A stretch of 6,259 bases of DNA. Origin: Candidatus Bathyarchaeota archaeon. Lineage in GTDB: Archaea > Thermoproteota > Bathyarchaeia > 40CM-2-53-6 > FEN-987. Position 1 is the stretch's first letter; each line of letters begins with the position of its first letter. This document shows, piece after piece, positions 1 through 4,986 of the stretch. The position numbers and the translations under genes are program-made. The stretch lies in the NCBI GenBank assembly GCA_023247835.1, contig JAHFFU010000066.1:1-6259 (forward strand). Reading direction: 5' to 3'. The notes under the pieces were generated by a model. The model was given only the letters and a program-made list of their open reading frames with translations, did not search any database and had not been told where the DNA came from.

Positions 1-806
1 GCTATCGAACCCACTGCGACCACGACAACCTTAGCGTTTACTGTTATCTTGTAGAGTGTGTTTCCGTCCCTGTCCCGGAAGTCCCCTTCGACACTGTCAG
101 CAAGACCATCCGAATAGTTGATCTTCTCAGCGGAACAATTGCAGTATATTCGAATTCTTGAGTCTGAATCATTGAGAGCTTTATGGATGTACGTTACCCG
201 CATGTCCTGTTTCGTCTCATAGTGACATCCGAGGTGACAGAGCCCACATTGCATGCAGTTCATGCAGTTTCTTGAGTTCGGGTGATGTTTCGTGTAACCT
301 AATAGTTCGCATCCTTTCTTTAACATCAGACTGTTTCTGTTCAATTCGTCGTCTCTGACTTTCGCGATGTGAATTTCCTCGGAAACTTCATTTGCAGCCT
401 TGTCCCATTCCTCGTCGGAGATTTCTACTCCTGAAGCTCTCCACTGTTTTCTGGTTACATCGGGTATGGGAAAGCAGACTGCGTCGTTTATGACGGTGGA
501 GCCACCCAAACAAGAGCCCTGAGCAATAGCAATCCTGAGATCGTCTGTGAAGTTCAAACCACCATTCTTCCATAAGAGAGGCATCATATCTTCGTCTCTT
601 TGGTTCATATCCTCTCCTTCGAAGTAACCGCCTTTTTCGAGCAAAACAACGAAACGCCCGGCCTCACAGAATTTCTTCGCTAGGATCGCTCCCGCGGCGC
701 CGCTTCCTATTACGCAAACATCACAGTACTCTACGATGTCCCTGTCAATGGTTTGGTAGTTCTCTTTGCGTAATTCGAATTTTTCGACGCCATGAATCAG
801 GTTCAT
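1..806 (-). CDS. GMC-family FAD oxidoreductase, N-terminal part (3' end beyond window)
   Basis: The 268 visible residues are the FAD-binding half of a glucose-methanol-choline oxidoreductase, a family that oxidises alcohols, sugars or sterols with FAD. Seen: a Rossmann motif GSGAAG at residues 34-39, followed by LLEKGG at 55-60 (ribose-binding acid of FAD), and GGSTVIN at 101-107, the second family signature near the flavin. Residues 181-194 hold C181, C184, C187, C190 and C194, with ferredoxin-type spacing in the last four (CxxCxxCxxxC), then a TKQDMRVTYI stretch that resembles the usual KQ...TYL segment of long-chain alcohol oxidase-like GMC proteins. No signal peptide is visible, so it is probably cytoplasmic. 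The ATG overlaps the stop of the upstream gene as ATGA, which suggests translational coupling. The C-terminal substrate domain with the catalytic His lies outside the window, so substrate and activity cannot be judged. Family assignment is strong; substrate is unknown. Confidence 0.9.
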   Translation of the reverse strand, partial: MNLIHGVEKFELRKENYQTIDRDIVEYCDVCVIGSGAAGAILAKKFCEAGRFVVLLEKGGYFEGEDMNQRDEDMMPLLWKNGGLNFTDDLRIAIAQGSCLGGSTVINDAVCFPIPDVTRKQWRASGVEISDEEWDKAANEVSEEIHIAKVRDDELNRNSLMLKKGCELLGYTKHHPNSRNCMNCMQCGLCHLGCHYETKQDMRVTYIHKALNDSDSRIRIYCNCSAEKINYSDGLADSVEGDFRDRDGNTLYKITVNAKVVVVAVGSI

Positions 807-1402
807 GTTGGTAGCACCGCTTCGTCCCATCTTGTAACATGATAGTGATCCTCTCTCCTCGGCTGCTTTGGCACCTGGATCCCATCATATCCGCACACTC
901 TCACAATCTCATCTCGGAACCCAGTCCACGCGCCAAGGACTCCTAGGAGTAGTTGGAACACATTTCTGACGTCGTCCCTTGACAAGTCTACCGCGTCTCC
1001 CACATTCTGTAAACCTGTTCTCATTCTCTCCAAGCTATTGGCGTAGAGATCTGGTTCGAGAGGATTCGGTTGCTGTTTACCGAGTTTAATTTGGAAATCC
1101 ATGGCGCCGGAGGTGTTCTCCTTGCCTGCAGTACTGATTACAACTCTGCCATCCGCATCTCTTATTTGCAGGTAAACTTTGGGGGACTGTTCAAACCAAT
1201 CTTTGAAAGCGGCTTCAGTAAACTCGACAGCAAACTCTCCATCCTTCTCTGTCTTATCCTTACCCAATCTATCGTCAGGATGAAGGTACACGCCCAGATC
1301 TTTGTCGAAGGCTTGCACAGTATAACCGTCTACCGTCAGACCATGCTCGTCACGAAGCCGGCCCGTTATTCGATAACTCTTTGTCAAGCGTGTCAATAAC
1401 AT
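803..1402 (-). CDS. Transthyretin/Cna-B-like domain protein coupled to GMC oxidoreductase
   Basis: A 199-residue protein. Residues about 10-90 look like a transthyretin- or carboxypeptidase-regulatory-like beta-sandwich: ITGRLRDEHG, then GYTVQAFDKDLG, a turn with KTEKDGEFAVEF, and KVYLQIRDADGRVV. Residues about 118-165 are probably helical (LYANSLERMRTGLQ..., then VFQLLLGVLGAWTGF), and the tail has a Pro/Arg/His-rich stretch (QVPKQPRREDHYHV) before WDEAVLPT. There is no signal peptide or convincing membrane helix. The stop overlaps the GMC start by four bases (ATGA), so the two are almost certainly co-translated; I infer an accessory or small subunit of the oxidoreductase, but no catalytic motif shows this. 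The start is the first ATG; no clear Shine-Dalgarno precedes it. The alternative is an independent binding protein that merely shares the transcript. Confidence 0.8.
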   Translation of the reverse strand: MLLTRLTKSYRITGRLRDEHGLTVDGYTVQAFDKDLGVYLHPDDRLGKDKTEKDGEFAVEFTEAAFKDWFEQSPKVYLQIRDADGRVVISTAGKENTSGAMDFQIKLGKQQPNPLEPDLYANSLERMRTGLQNVGDAVDLSRDDVRNVFQLLLGVLGAWTGFRDEIVRVCGYDGIQVPKQPRREDHYHVTRWDEAVLPT

Positions 1403-1416
1403 GTTGCAATCTTTGG

Positions 1417-1424
1417 CTATTTAT
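1417..1424 (-). promoter_or_regulatory. Possible TATA box for the 1402-to-1 operon
   Basis: On the minus strand this reads ATAAATAG and lies about 19 bases before the ATG at 1402. That is slightly close for an archaeal TATA box serving a leaderless transcript, where the centre usually sits about 26 bases before the transcription start. An 8-bp palindrome, ACGGCCGT (1431-1438), lies just upstream. Weak support only. Confidence 0.25.
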
Positions 1425-1483
1425 CATCTTACGGCCGTCGTAGGGAAGCCGAAGCTTCAGTAGACCCTACTCGTGTCAGGCTG

Positions 1484-1690
1484 CTACCAGTAGTCCACGA
1501 GCAGCTTCTTCACGATGTAGGCTGGGATCACGACAACTCCAATCATCGAAATAGTCACTGCAGTAACGAAGCCATTGGCTATTCCATGTTCCACCGCAAA
1601 TTTTCCAACGAACAAACCCGAAATAAGCGAAGCCACTGCTGCCGCGGATGATGCGGCAACTGCAATCACATACCGCACTGAGCGTTTCAA
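1484..1690 (-). CDS. Small two-helix membrane protein
   Basis: A 68-residue hydrophobic protein that I do not recognise. Two membrane segments are visible, about residues 6-28 (VIAVAASSAAAVASLISGLF) and 39-61 (FVTAVTISMIGVVVIPAYIV), joined by a short polar loop GKFAVEHGIAN. It begins MKRSVR and ends KKLLVDYW, so positive charge sits at both ends outside the helices, which suggests both termini are cytoplasmic. The start is TTG; GTG at residue 5 or 8 is an alternative that would cut into the first helix. No strong Shine-Dalgarno is seen. It lies 61 bases after the SRPBCC gene and 81 bases before the transthyretin-like gene on the same strand, so it could be in either transcript or alone. The Ala/Val-rich run and good two-helix pattern make it more likely a gene than a chance frame. 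Confidence 0.6.
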   Translation of the reverse strand: MKRSVRYVIAVAASSAAAVASLISGLFVGKFAVEHGIANGFVTAVTISMIGVVVIPAYIVKKLLVDYW

Positions 1691-1715
1691 CTTGTTACTT
1701 CCCGAGAGTAAATTG

Positions 1716-1722
1716 AAAAAAA
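1716..1722 (-). terminator. Poly-T terminator candidate after SRPBCC gene
   Basis: The minus strand has seven consecutive T residues 30 bases after the stop of the SRPBCC gene, with no stem-loop before it. Archaeal RNA polymerase commonly terminates at such T-runs. If active, it would separate the SRPBCC transcript from the small membrane protein gene. Confidence 0.45.
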
Positions 1723-1751
1723 GGTTTGGTGAAGCGAGTGCTAGTCGATTC

Positions 1752-2171
1752 TCACTTCATCTTCGTGTTAAGATAGCGCATGTCGTCATCAAACCCGCCA
1801 TCTAGGAATTCCTTGATGGCTCCTTCAAGCTTCTTGTCGTCCATGAACTTAGATTGCATGTCGCAAGCTGTCACTACCTTAGTGCCGCCCGAGACCTCTG
1901 TGTAGGTGTTGACCATTTTACCTGTCATTGGCCCTTCGAGGAAGTCGATGGTCAGTGTGTTAGGCGGGTTGGGTGTAACCTTGAGGACAATCTTAGTTGC
2001 CTGCCCGTTCATATCCCAGACTTGTTCCAACATGTCGCCTTCCTTGTTGAGGGGTTTGATTGACTTGATCCTTGGGTGAATTGTCTGAGCGTCGGTTGCG
2101 TGGGCTTCGATGAGCTTCCAGACTTTGGCGCGTGGTACAGGAAAGAGTCCATCATCAGTTACTTTTACCAT
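1752..2171 (-). CDS. SRPBCC (START/Bet v1-fold) family protein
   Basis: A 139-residue protein of the polyketide cyclase/dehydrase-like SRPBCC superfamily, whose members form a deep hydrophobic cavity for lipids or other small ligands. The order matches the fold: beta strand 1 ending in FPVPRAKVWKLI (residues 10-21, first helix of the family), a strand with MLEQVWDMNG (47-56), paired strands ATKIVLKVTPNPPNTLTIDF, a strand with GGTKVVTACDMQSKF (95-109), and a long C-terminal helix (about 113-138). The length is normal for a single-domain member. Ligand and role cannot be read from the sequence. The ATG is preceded nine bases away by a G-rich Shine-Dalgarno containing GGTGA (2181-2188), and a TATA-like box lies in the right place further up. 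It is divergent from a second SRPBCC-fold gene starting at 2393. Confidence 0.85.
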   Translation of the reverse strand: MVKVTDDGLFPVPRAKVWKLIEAHATDAQTIHPRIKSIKPLNKEGDMLEQVWDMNGQATKIVLKVTPNPPNTLTIDFLEGPMTGKMVNTYTEVSGGTKVVTACDMQSKFMDDKKLEGAIKEFLDGGFDDDMRYLNTKMK

Positions 2172-2213
2172 TCTACGTATTCACCCCCGCTTCATTGAAA
2201 GATGCATTCGGGA

Positions 2214-2221
2214 TTCATATA
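2214..2221 (-). promoter_or_regulatory. TATA-box candidate for the minus-strand SRPBCC gene
   Basis: On the minus strand this reads TATATGAA. Its centre is about 47 bases before the ATG at 2171, which places the transcription start near 2192 and leaves a leader of about 20 bases containing the Shine-Dalgarno at 2181-2188. The fit between box, leader and ribosome site makes it one of the better promoters in the window. Confidence 0.5.
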
Positions 2222-2240
2222 GCCGAAGCAGTTCTTCGGC
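2222..2240. repeat. Perfect inverted repeat, 7-bp arms, in divergent promoter region
   Basis: Arms GCCGAAG and CTTCGGC are separated by five bases (CAGTT). The repeat abuts the upstream edge of the minus-strand TATA-like box at 2214-2221, where the archaeal BRE and many activator or repressor sites lie. It is therefore a candidate operator for a dimeric regulator. As RNA it would form a hairpin, but it lies upstream of both predicted transcription starts, so a DNA site is the more likely reading. Confidence 0.5.
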
Positions 2241-2346
2241 AACATGGCATAGCCTTCATTGCATATGTACTTTACCCGAAATTCATACCAAATTCAGGCG
2301 GACACTAGCTGCGATGCCATTTAACTGAGGAAATGGATTCCGAATG

Positions 2347-2354
2347 CTTTTATC
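2347..2354 (+). promoter_or_regulatory. TATA-box candidate for the AHSA1-like/ferritin operon
   Basis: CTTTTATC is centred about 42 bases before the ATG at 2393, predicting a transcription start near 2376 and a leader of about 16 bases. Because it lies inside the upstream in-frame extension beginning at 2333, it also argues that translation begins at 2393 and not at 2333. Confidence 0.4.
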
Positions 2355-2392
2355 GGTTCTCAAAGAGAATTCTAAACCGAATTGAACGAAAT

Positions 2393-2818
2393 ATGAAGGT
2401 TACCATAATCAGGCAGACGAAATTCATTCCTGCCAAACCAGCTGAAGTCTACGACGCCTTCATGAACGCGAAGATACACACAGCGTTTACCGGCTCCAGG
2501 GCGACGTGCAACCCCAAAATTGGCGGAAAATTCACTGCATGGAATGGTTACATTACTGGAAAGAATCTCAAATTGAAGAAGGGCAAACTGATAGTTCAGC
2601 AATGGAAGACCACGGAATGGCCGAAAGGCTATTCACCCTCAATCCTCAAGTTCTCATTCAAACCGAAGAAAGGCGGCACGCAGGTAACAATGGTGCAATC
2701 AAACGTCCCAGTCAGCCAAGCCGGAAACTACCGGCAAGGCTGGGTTGAGGCATACTGGAATCCCCTAAGGCAATACTTCCGAAAGAGAAAGGCACGCCGG
2801 AGAGGTTCTAGGATATGA
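2393..2818 (+). CDS. AHSA1-type SRPBCC family protein
   Basis: A 141-residue protein matching the activator of Hsp90 ATPase homologue 1-like branch of the SRPBCC superfamily. Visible family landmarks are FIPAKPAEVYDAFMN (residues 11-25), the PKIGGKFTAWNGYITGK segment (41-57) with the characteristic GG-x-F, LIVQQWKTTEWP (66-77), the strand pair ending KKGGTQVTMVQSNVP (92-106), and the terminal helix motif QGWVEAYWNPLRQYF (115-129). The tail KRKARRRGSRI is strongly basic. Small prokaryotic members bind hydrophobic ligands; no substrate can be named here. The reading frame is open back to an ATG at 2333, but those 20 residues fall before the family's normal start and overlap the TATA-like box, so I take 2393. 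It overlaps the next gene by ATGA and heads a three-gene operon ending in ferritin. Confidence 0.85.
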   Translation: MKVTIIRQTKFIPAKPAEVYDAFMNAKIHTAFTGSRATCNPKIGGKFTAWNGYITGKNLKLKKGKLIVQQWKTTEWPKGYSPSILKFSFKPKKGGTQVTMVQSNVPVSQAGNYRQGWVEAYWNPLRQYFRKRKARRRGSRI

Positions 2819-3198
2819 CTGACGCCCCCTCAGGCCGTGAGCTCGTTGAGAAAGCTTTCGTCTACATGACTACACTGAGCAGAGAGTGCAGAAAGGCCCT
2901 GACCGAGATGTTCGGAAAAGAACACAGGGGAATTCCCTTCGACTCCGTCGAACCCACAATGCGTAAAGAGATCGAGTCTTGGTTCACTGGACGAGACAGA
3001 AACATTGCCGTCAAACATGAAAGCAGCAAGCGTGGCAGGCCGGGCGAGATTTCAATGTCTTACTCGGGCGAAAACAAAGACGCGCACTTCAAATTCCATG
3101 TGGACAGCCAATTCACCCTCGCTGGATCAGCAGCGAATGCACCCTGCTACCTGAAGGGCATAAATGTCTATGTCGACAAGAGGGACTTCACAAAGTAA
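2815..3198 (+). CDS. Conserved-looking hypothetical protein between AHSA1-like and ferritin genes
   Basis: A 127-residue soluble protein that I do not recognise. Residues 6-58 look helical and amphipathic (GRELVEKAFVYMTTLSRECRKALTEMF, then VEPTMRKEIESWF), followed by a basic, probably exposed loop (KHESSKRGRPGE, 67-78) and a strand-rich second half (ISMSYSG, AHFKFHVDSQFTLAG, CYLKGINVYVDKRDF). Cysteines occur at 25 and 111 only, so no metal cluster is evident. The start ATG overlaps the preceding stop (ATGA) and is preceded eight bases away by a good Shine-Dalgarno, GGAGAGGT (2799-2806). Ferritin follows after 14 bases. The tight packing makes it a real gene and suggests a role shared with the ferritin or the SRPBCC protein, but no function can be assigned. 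Confidence 0.75.
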   Translation: MTDAPSGRELVEKAFVYMTTLSRECRKALTEMFGKEHRGIPFDSVEPTMRKEIESWFTGRDRNIAVKHESSKRGRPGEISMSYSGENKDAHFKFHVDSQFTLAGSAANAPCYLKGINVYVDKRDFTK

Positions 3199-3212
3199 TG
3201 GGTGTTGACTAG
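3198..3212 (+). other. Four-codon in-frame mini-ORF directly before the ferritin start
   Basis: An ATG overlaps the TAA stop of the upstream gene (TAATG) and reads M-G-V-D-TAG in the ferritin frame; the next codon is the TTG used for ferritin. Ribosomes finishing the upstream gene could start here, stop after four codons and restart at the adjacent TTG. Alternatively the TAG is a recent nonsense change or sequence error, and ferritin originally began at 3198. Confidence 0.35.
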
Positions 3213-3713
3213 TTGGCCATCAAGCAGAAAGTTTCGTCAGCGATTAACGATCAAATCAATAAGGAATTCTATTCGTACTATCTCTACCTTTCCATGGCCG
3301 CGCACTTTGAGTCGAATAACCTGAAAGGTTTCGGCCACTGGTTACGGATCCAGGCGAACGAGGAGGCCGAGCATGCGATGAAATTGTACGAGTATTTGAT
3401 TTCGAGGGGAGGAAAAGTGGTTCTCCAGCCAATAGCGGCGCCGCCATCTGACTGGAAGGCTCACAGGGATGTCTTCGAAGATGTGTACAAGCACGAGCAG
3501 AAGGTTACGGGATTGATAACGAAACTTGTCGAATTGGCGAAATCAGAGAAGGACCATCCCACCGATATTTTCCTACAATGGTTCGTGAAGGAGCAGGTGG
3601 AGGAAGAAGCCAGCGCCCATGAGCTTCTACAGAAGCTTCAACTCGTAGGTAACGAAGGCAGCGCACTCTTCATACTTGACGGCGAGCTTGGAAAAAGGGC
3701 GTCCTCGTCGTAA
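3213..3713 (+). CDS. ftnA: Non-heme ferritin (FtnA type)
   Basis: A 166-residue four-helix-bundle ferritin, which assembles as a 24-subunit cage, oxidises Fe(II) at a di-iron centre and stores ferric mineral in the cytoplasm. It aligns end to end with E. coli FtnA at an offset of one residue. The ferroxidase ligands are present: E18, E51, H54, E95, Q128 and E131, and the third-site acids E50, E127 and E130 are also kept. Family stretches include LYLSMAAHFE, NEEAEHAMKLYEYL, YKHEQKVT and FLQWFVKEQVEEE. Alanine 52 replaces the Met that binds heme in bacterioferritin, so it is the non-heme type. The start is TTG: the codon just before is an in-frame TAG, and the next Met is residue 28, inside the first helix. 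A weak GGGTG lies eight bases upstream. It is the third gene of the operon from 2393. Confidence 0.95.
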   Translation: MAIKQKVSSAINDQINKEFYSYYLYLSMAAHFESNNLKGFGHWLRIQANEEAEHAMKLYEYLISRGGKVVLQPIAAPPSDWKAHRDVFEDVYKHEQKVTGLITKLVELAKSEKDHPTDIFLQWFVKEQVEEEASAHELLQKLQLVGNEGSALFILDGELGKRASSS

Positions 3714-3730
3714 GCACGGAGAAAGCACGG
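3712..3730 (+). repeat. Short direct repeat after ferritin
   Basis: AAGCACGG occurs twice, at 3712-3719 and 3723-3730, so the copies start 11 bases apart, about one helical turn. The second copy runs into the palindrome ACGGCCGT (3727-3734). It may be a protein-binding site upstream of the next gene, or chance. Confidence 0.25.
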
Positions 3731-3770
3731 CCGTAAATCTACACGAGTCTCTAATGACCTGAGCTAAGCG

Positions 3771-3776
3771 TTAAAT
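3771..3776 (+). promoter_or_regulatory. TATA-box candidate for leaderless membrane protein gene
   Basis: TTAAAT is centred about 29 bases before the GTG at 3803. With the usual archaeal spacing, transcription would start at about 3800-3803, giving a leaderless mRNA, which fits the absence of any Shine-Dalgarno before that GTG. Confidence 0.45.
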
Positions 3777-3802
3777 CCCTAATTCATCAGTGTTCCGCGT
3801 AA

Positions 3803-4180
3803 GTGATTCCGTTGGCCCTCAACCTCGATGCAGCAGTTCTTCACATCATAATCAATACGATCATAATCGGCCCAGTTCTCTGGCTTGCTGGTCGCGCCCT
3901 CGTTGGAGGTCAGAAGGCGAAGTTAACCGACGGCCTCTGGATCGCCGCCTTGGGGACCGTGATCGGCGAGATCCTAGGCTACTTTTTCCTACCAGGCCTG
4001 CTGGTCTCTATTATCGTCGTCATAATCTGGCTTGGGTTGATCAAACGCTTCTTCGACTGTGGATGGTTAAAGGCCCTTCTGATAGCTGTCGTCGCCATCA
4101 TAATCTTCATCATCATAGCCGCCATCTTAGTCTCCGTAGGCTTTGTGGCGTTGAGGGCCTTCCTTCCACGATTTTTCTAG
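3803..4180 (+). CDS. Hydrophobic membrane protein, about four helices
   Basis: A 125-residue integral membrane protein of unknown function. Probable membrane segments are residues 9-30 (AAVLHIIINTIIIGPVLWLA), 44-63 (LWIAALGTVIGEILGYFF), 64-80 (PGLLVSIIVVIIWLGLI) and 89-115 (LLIAVVAIIIFIIIAAILV and following). The loop RALVGGQKAKLTDG between the first two is basic, suggesting it faces the cytoplasm; KRFFDCGWLK after the third is the other basic loop. Helix 2 carries an acidic residue (E56) within the membrane, which could matter for function. The start is GTG, with no upstream ATG; the TATA-like box at 3771 supports it. It is 89 bases after ferritin and has its own promoter, so a link to iron storage is only positional. 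A longer overlapping frame on the same strand is rejected because it lacks any protein-like pattern. Confidence 0.75.
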   Translation: MIPLALNLDAAVLHIIINTIIIGPVLWLAGRALVGGQKAKLTDGLWIAALGTVIGEILGYFFLPGLLVSIIVVIIWLGLIKRFFDCGWLKALLIAVVAIIIFIIIAAILVSVGFVALRAFLPRFF

Positions 4181-4232
4181 CCTCTAGGAAGGGATTACGG
4201 AACGCGTCCAAATCGGGGTTCTTTTTCGGGCG

Positions 4233-4240
4233 CTTTATTA
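4233..4240 (+). promoter_or_regulatory. TATA-box candidate for the OB-fold gene
   Basis: CTTTATTA is centred about 45 bases before the GTG at 4282, predicting a leader near 20 bases. A T5 run just upstream (4222-4226) might end the membrane protein transcript. A second AT-rich stretch, AATAATGA (4251-4258), would instead give a leaderless start, and I cannot choose firmly between them. An AGGAG at 4261-4265 is too far from the GTG (16 bases) to be a good ribosome site. Confidence 0.35.
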
Positions 4241-4281
4241 CCTATGCCGCAATAATGATTAGGAGTTGAACTATCATAATC

Positions 4282-4947
4282 GTGCTAAGGAACTTGCCTA
4301 AGACGCGGGGCCTAGATAGGGACCTAGTCTACCTGCTCCAATTGGCTAGGAAACATAACCTTACCACCCCAGCCCTATACTCGGCTATGCTGTCAGCGCG
4401 TGAACGCGGGAACGCCCGATGCGGGAAGTTTTCCATCGACCTGCGCAACCGCGGTGAGAATTCTTCAACTTACATGTTCTCTGTTGATGGCAAGCCGCTA
4501 GCACAGGCTAAGATTCCAAACGATTCCATCAATAAGCTCAAGCGGCTGCCCGACGAATTATCAGACTTCGATCGAGATAGAAACGATGATTCTAAGCAAG
4601 TCAATGCGCAAGGCGAGAGACCGATCAGCGGCCTAAGGTTTGGATTGAGAGGAGTGTCCTTCAAGGCGCAAGTCGTCAAGAAGTCGGAGGTCAGAGCCGT
4701 GACCTCCAAGGACGGAAACCCGCTCCTAGTTTGCTCAGTCACACTCTCCGACGGTACAGGAGAAATCCCCCTAGCCGTCTGGAACAACCAGATCGCCACA
4801 ATTTCCCAGGGAGATTTAGTTCAGGTTCAAGATGCAAGGGTGGGCAGCTTCAGGGGTGAGAAACAGCTCTCCTTGAACAGGAAGACGGGTGCCCTCCGGG
4901 TTCTTCAAAGCGCGGCGAAGCCGCCGATTGCGAAAATATCTAACTAG
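4282..4947 (+). CDS. RPA-like single-stranded DNA-binding OB-fold protein with extra N-terminal domain
   Basis: A 221-residue protein. Residues about 119-208 form an archaeal SSB/RPA-type OB fold: FKAQVVKKSEVRAVTSKDGNP, then the strand LLVCSVTLSDGTGEIPLAVWNNQI, ISQGDLVQVQDARVGSFRGEKQLSLNR. The order D-GTGEI-LAVWN followed by the G-D-V-V-FRG-QL-N pattern is the family hallmark; such domains bind ssDNA, or RNA, in replication and repair. Residues 1-45 are probably helical (LVYLLQLARKHNLTTPALYSAML), residues 47-90 look like a small strand-rich region (SIDLRNRGEN, TYMFSVDGK, INKLKRLP), and 91-115 is an acidic/polar linker. The C-terminal tail after 208 is short and not acidic, unlike bacterial SSB. 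The start is GTG. The next gene, 39 bases on, seems to share the 47-90 region. The OB assignment is strong; the N-terminal domain is unrecognised. Confidence 0.85.
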   Translation: MLRNLPKTRGLDRDLVYLLQLARKHNLTTPALYSAMLSARERGNARCGKFSIDLRNRGENSSTYMFSVDGKPLAQAKIPNDSINKLKRLPDELSDFDRDRNDDSKQVNAQGERPISGLRFGLRGVSFKAQVVKKSEVRAVTSKDGNPLLVCSVTLSDGTGEIPLAVWNNQIATISQGDLVQVQDARVGSFRGEKQLSLNRKTGALRVLQSAAKPPIAKISN

Positions 4948-4964
4948 CCATCTTTCAATTCAGA

Positions 4965-4979
4965 GCCCTCACGAAGGGC
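4965..4979 (+). other. Small hairpin before the TTG of the 126-residue gene
   Basis: GCCCT and AGGGC pair across a five-base loop (CACGA), ending seven bases before the TTG at 4987. In mRNA this stem would sit over the ribosome entry region and could damp translation. Five pairs is short, so the call is weak. Confidence 0.3.
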
Positions 4980-4986
4980 GATAGCT

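Noticed and set aside
388..573. A 61-residue minus-strand frame
   Set aside because: It lies inside the GMC oxidoreductase gene in another frame and has a Trp/Arg/Cys-rich, non-protein-like composition.
1070..1399. A 109-residue plus-strand frame
   Set aside because: It is antisense to the transthyretin-like gene, which is supported by domain pattern and by the ATGA overlap with the GMC gene.
2333..2392. N-terminal 20-residue extension of the AHSA1-like protein
   Set aside because: It falls before the normal domain start, includes the TATA-like box, and its ATG has a GAGG only two bases upstream, too close to serve as a ribosome site.
3210..3212. TAG read through as pyrrolysine in ferritin
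   Set aside because: Several genes in the window end in TAG, and the ferritin aligns with its family when started at the following TTG, so readthrough is not needed.
3711..3730. Start of a CRISPR or tandem repeat array
   Set aside because: There are only two copies of an 8-base unit with no further repeats or spacers.
3790..4269. A 159-residue frame on the plus strand overlapping the membrane protein
   Set aside because: It is rich in Ser, Arg and His with no structural pattern, while the other frame gives four clean hydrophobic helices and has a TATA-like box at the right distance.
4470..4799. A 109-residue minus-strand frame
   Set aside because: It is antisense to the OB-fold gene, whose family motifs are unmistakable on the plus strand.
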